A DNA stretch of 6,490 bases from Thaumarchaeota archaeon UBA160. GTDB lineage: Archaea > Thermoproteota > Nitrososphaeria > Conexivisphaerales > UBA164. Positions 1 through 5,509 of the stretch are shown here, piece by piece (within the stretch, counting starts at the first letter, position 1; each line of letters begins with the position of its first letter). The notes below the pieces were generated by a model. That model worked only from the letters and a program-made list of their open reading frames with translations. It was not told the origin of the DNA and did no database searches. A program made the translations under genes and the position numbers. The stretch spans positions 6,759 to 13,248 of the forward strand of contig DAXX01000058.1 in assembly GCA_002506605.1 (NCBI GenBank), given 5' to 3'.

Positions 1-444
1 AACTAGCCCATTCCTTACAAGCACGTTGTAGCATGTAGCGTCGCTTACTCTTTTTCTTCCCTCAATTTCAAGCCCTTTGTTCACTATCACAGCTGTCCTG
101 TCTGGACCAAACCCTGTGGCCTTTCTCACTTCAACGATTCTTCTCTCAACGTCTTCAGGTATCTTGTTGGGAAATCTTTTCGGCCTAGTTGACGTCTTTA
201 TAAGTCCTTCAATCCCCTGTTCCATAAACCTCTTCAATATTCTCTGAAATTGCCTCTTGCTAATTCCCAGCATATCTGCTGCCTGCTTTCTAGCTATTCT
301 CAATCCCTCGGGAGCTAAAGTCCTGGCTACAGCAAAGTATCTCTGCTTCACGCATTCTTCCTCACTGTTTATTAGCTGGACGTGTGTGCTATCAAGGCAC
401 ACCTCCCTCGCATGATGGTTATCATTGATATCGCCCCCATGCAT
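1..444 (-). CDS. Insertion-sequence transposase, N-terminal part (IS481-like), cut by window edge
   Basis: This is the first 148 codons of a transposase; the frame is open to the left edge, so the catalytic part lies outside. A helix-turn-helix region is visible at about residues 46-85 (ARKQAADMLGISKRQFQRIL, then KRFMEQGIEGL). A second DNA-binding linker follows at 88-148, with the pattern RPKRFPNKIP, RKATGFGPDR and YNVLVRNGLV. This layout is known from transposases with an rve-type DDE core such as IS481 and related unclassified archaeal elements. The DDE core itself is not visible, so the family is inferred. The start is the first ATG; an upstream in-frame TTG near 485 is possible, and no Shine-Dalgarno motif is seen for either. 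Its GC content is visibly higher than the neighbouring genes: positions 61-120 are 30/60 G+C, against 15/60 for 2341-2400. That fits acquired mobile DNA. Confidence 0.85.
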   Translation of the reverse strand, partial: MHGGDINDNHHAREVCLDSTHVQLINSEEECVKQRYFAVARTLAPEGLRIARKQAADMLGISKRQFQRILKRFMEQGIEGLIKTSTRPKRFPNKIPEDVERRIVEVRKATGFGPDRTAVIVNKGLEIEGRKRVSDATCYNVLVRNGLV

Positions 445-503
445 CGAGGGGTGACATAACTCTATTGGTTTATCAAGTTTTACCAAAAAAGATTGTGAAG
501 AAA
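445..503. other. Probable insertion-sequence end next to the transposase
   Basis: The outer end of the left insertion sequence should lie here, between the transposase start and the promoter of the next gene. A candidate terminus on the minus strand is TGGTAAAACTTGATAAACC, near 467-485. The matching end is outside the window, so no inverted repeat or target duplication can be confirmed, and the exact boundary is unknown. Confidence 0.3.
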
Positions 504-514
504 GAAATAATAAT
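497..514 (+). promoter_or_regulatory. Archaeal promoter (BRE/TATA) of the MIP18-DedA pair
   Basis: A purine-rich stretch (GAAGAAAG, 497-504) is followed by a TATA-like AATAATAA (506-513). Its centre lies about 26 nt before the ATG at 536. That is the archaeal TATA-to-start distance, so transcription should begin at or just before the ATG. No Shine-Dalgarno motif is present, which agrees with a leaderless mRNA. The TATA match is moderate. Confidence 0.55.
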
Positions 515-535
515 GCCGTACACTATAATTGCTTA

Positions 536-853
536 ATGGACAAAGAAAAGGTGTTAGATCAGATTTGGGAAAATTTATCTTATGTGATAGACCCTGAAGT
601 TGGAGTCTCCATACTGGACCTAAATTTGGTTCAAAAGCTGGAGCTCAGCGAAGATGGCACAGTTGATATAGAAGTAAGGATGACCACTCCAGCGTGTCCA
701 GCAATGTATGCTTATCAGCTAGCTAACGATGTTGTTGAAGCTTTAAAAAAGGTGCCAGAAGTTAAGAAAATAAAGTTCAAGCTTTTAGATCATTATATGG
801 CTGATCAGATAAATGAAGCTATAAAAGAATCCCTAGAAGAAAAAGCGGCATAA
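536..853 (+). CDS. MIP18/DUF59 family metal-sulfur cluster assembly protein
   Basis: This 105-residue, complete, soluble protein consists of a single MIP18/DUF59 domain. The family signature is clear: DPEVGVSILDLNLV at residues 19-32 and MTTPACPAMYAYQLANDVV at 49-67, with the conserved cysteine at C54, then VPEVKKIKFKL at 73-83. Members such as SufT, PaaD and eukaryotic MIP18 help mature or deliver Fe-S clusters in the cytoplasm. The family assignment is firm, but the target protein is unknown. After the core, the common Pro/Trp-containing loop is replaced by HYMADQINEAI (86-96), a sub-family feature worth noting. The ATG follows a TATA box at leaderless distance. One nucleotide separates it from the downstream DedA gene, so the two are co-transcribed. 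It is more general than PaaD, since no phenylacetate genes are nearby. Confidence 0.9.
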   Translation: MDKEKVLDQIWENLSYVIDPEVGVSILDLNLVQKLELSEDGTVDIEVRMTTPACPAMYAYQLANDVVEALKKVPEVKKIKFKLLDHYMADQINEAIKESLEEKAA

Positions 854-854
854 A

Positions 855-1547
855 ATGCTTAACAAAACGCTGATAAGCTCTGCTGTAGGAGTTGTTGCCT
901 TTGTATTATCTTACGCATTTTATGGCGAAGGAAACATAGGATATACCCCGCTTCATAGTTTAATAGTTGCTATACCTGTCTGGACTGCAAAGGCTGTAGC
1001 AGATGGCGGAGTTGTGGTTATATTTGCGCTTATGGCTCTTGAAAGCTCATCACTGCCCATACCTTCTGAGGTAATATTGCCTTTATCTGGGTATTTAGTT
1101 TCTCTTGGGAAGCTTAACCTTTATCTGGTTCTGCTTGCCACAACAGCAGGCTCTATCTTAGGTTCTTTAGTGGATTACTATATAGGTTTGCTTATTGGTT
1201 TAGAAGGAATACAGAAAAGGAAGCTTATAAATGAAAAGAACCTTAACAGAGCTATTGAATGGTTTAAAAAATATGGCGCATATGCTGTTCTTTTCACACG
1301 CATGTTGCCCGGTATGCGCACATTGATATCGTTTCCTGCTGGAGCGTTCAAAATGGACGTACTCAGGTTCATCCTTTTTACTTTTTTCGGATCTTTCCTG
1401 TGGAGTATAATCCTTATTTATATTGGAATTCTACTTGGAAATAACTGGGAATATGCCATAAATATTATCAACAAGATTCTGGTTCCAGCAGCAGTAGGTG
1501 TAGCAATTGCATTCTTAGTTTACATTGTTCTTTCGCTCAAAAAATGA
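855..1547 (+). CDS. DedA family integral membrane protein (SNARE-associated/VTT domain)
   Basis: This is a 230-residue DedA protein. Family motifs are present: E63 followed by SSLPIPSEVILPLSGYL (65-81, with P68, P70 and E72), GSLVDYYIG (103-111, with D107), and FTRMLPGMRTLISFPAG (147-163, with R149, P152 and R155). DedA/VTT proteins sit in the cytoplasmic membrane and, where studied, act in lipid flipping or proton-dependent homeostasis; the specific substrate here is unknown. Hydrophobic segments are at about 5-21, 50-62, 72-112 (re-entrant region plus helix), 169-195 and 206-227. An N-terminal segment (1-48) precedes the core. The ATG lies 1 nt after the MIP18 stop, with only a weak purine run before it, so translational coupling is likely. 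It converges with the S-component gene, 5 nt between stops. Confidence 0.9.
   Translation: MLNKTLISSAVGVVAFVLSYAFYGEGNIGYTPLHSLIVAIPVWTAKAVADGGVVVIFALMALESSSLPIPSEVILPLSGYLVSLGKLNLYLVLLATTAGSILGSLVDYYIGLLIGLEGIQKRKLINEKNLNRAIEWFKKYGAYAVLFTRMLPGMRTLISFPAGAFKMDVLRFILFTFFGSFLWSIILIYIGILLGNNWEYAINIINKILVPAAVGVAIAFLVYIVLSLKK
1539..1544 (-). terminator. T-tract, possible terminator of the S-component gene
   Basis: On the minus strand there is a run of six T starting 8 nt after the TAG stop at 1553-1555. It lies within the last codons of the convergent DedA gene. Archaeal intrinsic termination often needs only such a T-run, without a hairpin. The run is short, so support is weak. Confidence 0.3.
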
Positions 1548-1552
1548 TGCTC

Positions 1553-2266
1553 CTAAGGCCTCCAAGCAGTTTTTGCCTTTTTACCAACGGCAATTCCTGC
1601 AAAGGCACCTATTGCAGCAAAAATTGTATCTACTAAAGCGGATGACAATTGAACCATTGGCGGCTGGTAAACACCGAAATTGAACAGCAAAAACTGCGAT
1701 GCTAGAAAAGCGTCTGCTGCGCTAAAAGCCAAAGCTCCTAGGGCAGAAGTTATGTATTCTTTTTTTCCTGCCAAAATTACGATTTCGGCCAAAGATGCCA
1801 TGCTGAAATAAAAGGGAGTCCATATAGGGTTGAAATAGGCAAGCATCGATATTATGTAAAACGGTATCATCATCATGAAAACGGATCCATAAGCGTTATC
1901 TGTAAGCACTAATAAAACGCTTACTATCAGGCTCTCAGGAATGTAAACAAAAAGCGCTGTAGCAAAATAATTTAAAGGCGGTGTATACCAAATAAATGAA
2001 GGCAGGTAAGCTATGGCAAATTGGGCAGCGTATAGAAGTATTCCAAATGTTATTGATAAGGCTAAATTCCTTGGCTTTACAACTTCCTTTAACTTTCTGT
2101 TTATCATAGTTAAGCCTATTGTCAATATTATGAGCGATTCGCTAAGGGTTATAACCTCGCTTATGGCCTTGCTTGAAGCGTAAATTGAAAATGAAACATA
2201 CATCAAAAATGCAAGAATAGCTATTATAATTATTGATAAAAATGTAGCTAATAATGAGTTTTTCAT
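1553..2266 (-). CDS. Putative ECF transporter S component (substrate-binding membrane subunit), substrate unknown
   Basis: This is a highly hydrophobic protein of 237 residues from the start chosen here. About seven or eight membrane segments are visible, near residues 6-29, 41-56, 69-90, 98-122, 126-146, 150-168, 176-197 and 205-226. It ends in a basic tail (GKKAKTAWRP). The last helix (VDTIFAAIGAFAGIAVGKK) has the small-residue spacing typical of helices that pack against the T subunit. I recognise no specific vitamin or metal family. The S-component call rests on fold type and on its place, divergent from the A-A' and T genes that otherwise lack an S partner. At 237 residues it is longer than most S components (about 170-200). 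An ATG six codons upstream (2284) is rejected, because it would lie only about 10 nt from the minus-strand TATA box and inside the palindrome. ATG 2266 lies about 28 nt from that TATA box, as expected for a leaderless mRNA. It could instead be an unrelated membrane protein. Confidence 0.6.
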   Translation of the reverse strand: MKNSLLATFLSIIIIAILAFLMYVSFSIYASSKAISEVITLSESLIILTIGLTMINRKLKEVVKPRNLALSITFGILLYAAQFAIAYLPSFIWYTPPLNYFATALFVYIPESLIVSVLLVLTDNAYGSVFMMMIPFYIISMLAYFNPIWTPFYFSMASLAEIVILAGKKEYITSALGALAFSAADAFLASQFLLFNFGVYQPPMVQLSSALVDTIFAAIGAFAGIAVGKKAKTAWRP

Positions 2267-2267
2267 G

Positions 2268-2288
2268 TTGGATGGATTATCCATCCAA
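2268..2288. promoter_or_regulatory. Perfect 21-bp palindrome, candidate operator for the divergent ECF genes
   Basis: The arms TTGGATGGAT (2268-2277) and ATCCATCCAA (2279-2288) are exact reverse complements around a single central T. The repeat lies between the minus-strand TATA box and the S-gene start at 2266. Its right arm also overlaps the BRE position of the plus-strand promoter. A dimeric regulator bound here could block both transcripts. I see no second copy of the arms in the window. The regulator is unknown. Confidence 0.6.
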
Positions 2289-2303
2289 ATATTTATATCT
2301 TTC
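2285..2303. promoter_or_regulatory. Divergent promoters sharing one TATA core (S gene and A-A'/T operon)
   Basis: On the minus strand, GAAAG (2303-2299, BRE) is followed by ATATAAATA (2298-2290), a strong archaeal promoter. Its centre is about 28 nt from the ATG at 2266. On the plus strand the same core reads TTTATAT (2292-2298), preceded by CCAAA (2285-2289). Its centre is about 29 nt before the ATG at 2324. Both genes would give leaderless mRNAs from one shared AT core. Confidence 0.6.
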
Positions 2304-2323
2304 TCCTTCCAAAGCTTTTTTGT

Positions 2324-3580
2324 ATGATCTCAATTAAAGATCTTTCAATGCGCTATGATGAAAAATTAATTTTTGAAAATGTTAATATGGAATTAGGAGA
2401 AGGTGAAATTGGGTTAATAAGCGGGGCCACAGGGTCTGGCAAAACTTCTCTTTTATATGCAATTTTGGGATTTTCTGGCGAATACATTGATTCAAAAATA
2501 GATGGAAGAATTGTTGTTAATGGGATGACTCCTAAGCAAGCACTCAAAAAAGGGGTTATATACTATGTACCCCAGGAACCGCTAAACTCATTTATTGGTT
2601 ATGATGTTTGCACTGAACTTACTTGGAAAAATCCTGACCATAGAAGCTTTAATGAAGTTGTAGAAATGTTGGGGCTAAGAGGGCTTTTACACAGGGAAGT
2701 GTACACGTTAAGCGGTGGCGAAGCTCAGAAGGTGGCCATAGGCTTCGCCTTGCTCGGAGGTTATAAGATAGTGCTTTTTGACGAACCCCTTGCTAACTTG
2801 GATCATGAGTCAAGAAAAAAATTTATAGAACAACTTAAGCTTTTAAAAGAAAAAAATGTAACAGTGATAATAGCTGAACACAGAACAGAATATCTAAGAA
2901 ATATAGCAGACGTAAGAGTTGAGCTTTATTCTAAAAATTTTTTTGATGCGCCTGAACCTGAAATAGAGCTTAGCGATAAAGAAATAAATGATAAGCTAAT
3001 TAAAGTTACCAACCTTAATTACACTTACGATGCTGGAGTACAGGCTTTAAAGAACGTAAACTTGGAAATAAATGGAGGTGAAATAGTTTCTTTTGTCGGT
3101 CCTAATGGTTCAGGAAAGTCTACAATAGCTAAGATCTTGATAGGTATCCTTACTTCGAAAGGGGTTTCTGTAAACGCGAAGAAAAAAGGCTTTATGCTAC
3201 AGACTCCAGAACTTCAGTTTCTTCAGGACAAGGTAATATCAGAGGTTCTCTATGAAAGCAGAGACAAAAACGTTGCCGAACAGAGTTTAAAATTTTTTGG
3301 ACTTTATGACAAGAAGGAAAGGTTACCGCATTCGCTTTCTAGAGGAGAAAGGGTCAGAGTCGCTCTTGCATCGGCAATAGCTATGGATCCTGAGCTTTAC
3401 GTGCTTGATGAGCCGACAGAAGGACAGGATCAATACGGATTATCATTACTTGTTAAAGCTTTGCAACTTATAAAGGATGCAGGTTCTTCTGCTGTAGTGA
3501 TTACGCAAGAAGAATGGCTTGCGAAAAAAATTTCAGATAGGATCTATCGCTTTAAGGATGGTGAAGTTTACGAATCTTGA
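2324..3580 (+). CDS. ECF transporter fused double ATPase (A-A')
   Basis: This 418-residue cytoplasmic protein carries two ABC ATPase domains in one chain and powers an energy-coupling-factor importer. Domain 1 (about 1-205) has Walker A GATGSGKT (34-41), Q84, signature LSGGE (129-133), Walker B KIVLFDEP (148-155, E154), D-loop ANLD (157-160) and switch H186. Domain 2 (about 225-418) has Walker A GPNGSGKST (259-267), Q293, an altered signature LSRGE (338-342), Walker B LYVLDEPTEG (358-367, E363) and TQE (394-396), where the switch histidine is glutamine Q395. The closest known arrangement is YkoD-type and archaeal fused EcfA1-EcfA2 proteins. The substrate cannot be inferred from it. ATG 2324 follows the divergent TATA core at leaderless distance, so the start is well supported. 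The 3' end overlaps the T-subunit gene, indicating an operon. Confidence 0.92.
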   Translation: MISIKDLSMRYDEKLIFENVNMELGEGEIGLISGATGSGKTSLLYAILGFSGEYIDSKIDGRIVVNGMTPKQALKKGVIYYVPQEPLNSFIGYDVCTELTWKNPDHRSFNEVVEMLGLRGLLHREVYTLSGGEAQKVAIGFALLGGYKIVLFDEPLANLDHESRKKFIEQLKLLKEKNVTVIIAEHRTEYLRNIADVRVELYSKNFFDAPEPEIELSDKEINDKLIKVTNLNYTYDAGVQALKNVNLEINGGEIVSFVGPNGSGKSTIAKILIGILTSKGVSVNAKKKGFMLQTPELQFLQDKVISEVLYESRDKNVAEQSLKFFGLYDKKERLPHSLSRGERVRVALASAIAMDPELYVLDEPTEGQDQYGLSLLVKALQLIKDAGSSAVVITQEEWLAKKISDRIYRFKDGEVYES

Positions 3581-4346
3581 AAAAAATTACGGATCTTTAA
3601 CTTCGATTCTTGTGTTATTAGCAGGGTTAACTCTAGCTCTAACGTCGTTCAATGCTTATATACTTGCAATGGGCGTTTTTATTTCGTTAGTTTATAGCGT
3701 TATTAACTATAAGAAACAGATGTTGCCGGTCATAAAGTTCAGCGCGTGGATAATATTTGGCTTTGTGCTCTCGCAGGCATTTTTCTACTGGGGATTTTAT
3801 TCTGGACAAAAAACAGATATAATTTTTTGGGTTATAAAGCCAAACATCAACCCGATAATTGATTTTTTAACAGAAGACAAGGGTATCGCCGTTACCTATC
3901 AGGGAATACTATGGGGGCTCGTATCTTCTGCCAAGCTGATAATAACGTTGTACTTAGCCTTCGCCTTTTCTAAAGGCTTAAACCCAAAGGCCGTTCTAAA
4001 TTTCTTAAAAAAGGCTCACATATCACCAATAATTGCACTTGGAACTGCAATGACCTTTCGACTTTTGCCAGAAATGTTGGAAATGGCCAAAACGGTATAT
4101 TCTGTTAGCAAAGTGAGAAAACCTAAGAATTTTAACAAGCTTAAAATGCCTTATACGCTTCTTAAGGCTTTGATCTACAGCTCTGTAAAGAAAGCATATG
4201 TAACATCCATTGCCCTTGAAACTAAGGGCCTATCAGATTTTGCATTTGAATGTGAAAACGCTGGAAGGTTTGAGATAAAAGTTAGCGATATTTTAGTTTT
4301 TGGTGCTTTAATTTGTCTTGTCTTCCTTAACTTTTTTATTTTTTAG
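3558..4346 (+). CDS. ECF transporter T component (EcfT/CbiQ family transmembrane subunit)
   Basis: This 262-residue membrane protein of usual CbiQ/EcfT length links the S subunit to the ATPases. Hydrophobic segments are at about 14-30, 33-49, 61-81, 113-137 and 245-262. The coupling helix region is TFRLLPEMLEMAKTVYSV (166-183) ending in KVRK (185-188). It is followed by a second motif, ALETKGL (219-225). These align with the two Ala-Arg-Gly motifs that touch the ATPases, but here they read VRK and TKG, so the region is degenerate. ATG 3558 gives a 23-nt overlap with the A-A' gene and a normal N-terminus. An upstream TTG at 3519 would add 13 basic and unusual residues and overlap 62 nt; I reject it. 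No convincing Shine-Dalgarno motif is seen (AGGAT at 3539-3543 is 14 nt away), so coupling to A-A' translation is likely. The end overlaps the convergent permease gene. Confidence 0.85.
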   Translation: MVKFTNLEKNYGSLTSILVLLAGLTLALTSFNAYILAMGVFISLVYSVINYKKQMLPVIKFSAWIIFGFVLSQAFFYWGFYSGQKTDIIFWVIKPNINPIIDFLTEDKGIAVTYQGILWGLVSSAKLIITLYLAFAFSKGLNPKAVLNFLKKAHISPIIALGTAMTFRLLPEMLEMAKTVYSVSKVRKPKNFNKLKMPYTLLKALIYSSVKKAYVTSIALETKGLSDFAFECENAGRFEIKVSDILVFGALICLVFLNFFIF

Positions 4347-5507
4347 CAGCCTAAGCCGCGTTCCATTTATAATTAATGAAGAAATATAAAGTATGATGAG
4401 AGTTTCGACTAGCCCTACTATAATTCCCAAAATCCAGTAACCTGTTAAGTACCTTGTAATGAAAGCTCTGGTAATTTCTATAGCGTACGTAGGAGGAAGC
4501 AAAAGAAGCAAAATCTTAAAAGGACCGCTAACATAGCTTAGCGAACCGCCAGCTATGAAGAAAAGAGTTGGTATGAGTATTGGGACGGTAATAAGACCTA
4601 AGTAGACGTTGGCTATCCTTAAATCCTTGCTAAGAAGCCCTATCAAAATTCCAAGAGAGCTTGAAAAAATTGTGCTTATTATGAGCAGTAATACGAATAT
4701 TAAAAAGATCGTTGTATTTACAAAAACGAGAGGTCCTGTTTGTACATCGCCCAGAAGGCTTAAATACTCATTTGAAAATATTACCAATCCTACTAAATAA
4801 AATATCGAACTTAGGATAGATATTACAAAAGAGGCGATGATTTTAGAAACTAAGATTTCGTACCTTTTAATCGGCATGCTGAGCAGCACTTCAAACGTTT
4901 TTTCTTCTTGCTCTACAGTTATAAGAGTAGCGGACATCTCTGCCATGCCTATGCAAAGAGCGAACAGTATTGTTGGGGCAACGAACTCTTCAACCTGCGT
5001 CATTTCAAATATATATATAGGGTTAAATGGATATGTTACGTTATTTATGTTTGTAATAAAGGAATAATTTACAGGGTTTGATATTATTTTAAAGTCAGCA
5101 ACCCCCGCTTTTTTTAATAAATAGTTTCTATAATATGATTGGAAGTTATTTAGAACATAGTTTAGAGCTTCAGCTTTAGCATAATAAATCTGATTTATGT
5201 CCTTCATATTGAATGTGACGTGTAAAATTAGAAAGTTGCTGTTGTTTGAAATACTTATTATCGCATCAGAATTAAATGGACTGCTGCTGATTTTTGCCCC
5301 TTGAGTGATCAGGTAGCTGTCTAAGAAACTCCAGTTCTTACTTACGTATACACTTAAAGGAACAGTAGATGGTGGCGCTGTAACTGCAGAAATGAATCCA
5401 AATGCGGCAAAAATTAATAAAGGCAGGAAGAAGCCAACATAAACTTTAGGATCTCTGAGCACATCCAAGAGATCTTTTTTTATGAGCCCTCTTACCTTAC
5501 CCTTCAA
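4308..5507 (-). CDS. ABC-2 type transporter permease (NatB-like exporter membrane subunit)
   Basis: This 399-residue protein has the ABC-2 exporter permease layout. An N-terminal cytoplasmic stretch (KKDLLDVLRDP, 10-20) and one membrane helix (about 24-44) lead into an extracytoplasmic domain (about 45-172). Five or six more helices follow, near 176-196, 222-245, 265-290, 302-321, 331-347 and 358-381. The family motif TVEQEEKTFEVLLSMPIKR (197-215), followed by YEILVSK, is the cytoplasmic coupling region of ABC-2 permeases. The outer domain holds several N-glycosylation sequons (for example NYS at 147 and NVT at 156), plausible for an archaeal surface domain. The start is TTG at 5507, 2 nt after the ATPase stop. 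It is backed by GAGGT at 5518-5514 with a 6-nt spacer. The lysine-rich C-terminus overlaps the convergent T-subunit gene by 39 nt. It pairs with the ATPase upstream; the cargo is unknown. Confidence 0.9.
   Translation of the reverse strand: MKGKVRGLIKKDLLDVLRDPKVYVGFFLPLLIFAAFGFISAVTAPPSTVPLSVYVSKNWSFLDSYLITQGAKISSSPFNSDAIISISNNSNFLILHVTFNMKDINQIYYAKAEALNYVLNNFQSYYRNYLLKKAGVADFKIISNPVNYSFITNINNVTYPFNPIYIFEMTQVEEFVAPTILFALCIGMAEMSATLITVEQEEKTFEVLLSMPIKRYEILVSKIIASFVISILSSIFYLVGLVIFSNEYLSLLGDVQTGPLVFVNTTIFLIFVLLLIISTIFSSSLGILIGLLSKDLRIANVYLGLITVPILIPTLFFIAGGSLSYVSGPFKILLLLLPPTYAIEITRAFITRYLTGYWILGIIVGLVETLIILYISSLIINGTRLRLLKNKKVKEDKTN
4332..4344 (+). terminator. T-rich tract, likely terminator of the A-A'/T operon
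   Basis: Two runs of six T separated by one A cover the last codons (FFIF) of the T-subunit gene and reach its TAG stop at 4344-4346. Such a tract is a typical archaeal hairpin-independent terminator. RNA release would have to occur just downstream of the tract to keep the stop codon. On the other strand the same bases encode the lysine-rich tail of the permease. Confidence 0.45.
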
Positions 5508-5509
5508 TT

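Noticed and set aside
1178..1372. Minus-strand frame of 64 codons within DedA (and a similar one at 2353-2547 within A-A')
   Set aside because: Both are opposite strongly conserved motifs of real genes and show no independent support.
3536..3548. Inverted repeat GATAG/CTATC inside the end of the A-A' gene
   Set aside because: Five-base arms with a 3-nt spacer inside coding sequence; too short to distinguish from chance.
3519..3557. Longer T-subunit start at TTG 3519
   Set aside because: It adds 13 residues (RKKFQIGSIALR-like) coded by the ATPase gene in another frame and a 62-nt overlap; ATG 3558 gives a normal CbiQ-type N-terminus.
4609..5067. Plus-strand open frames of 63 and 76 codons within the permease
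   Set aside because: Antisense to a conserved ABC-2 permease, with no motif, ribosome site or promoter.
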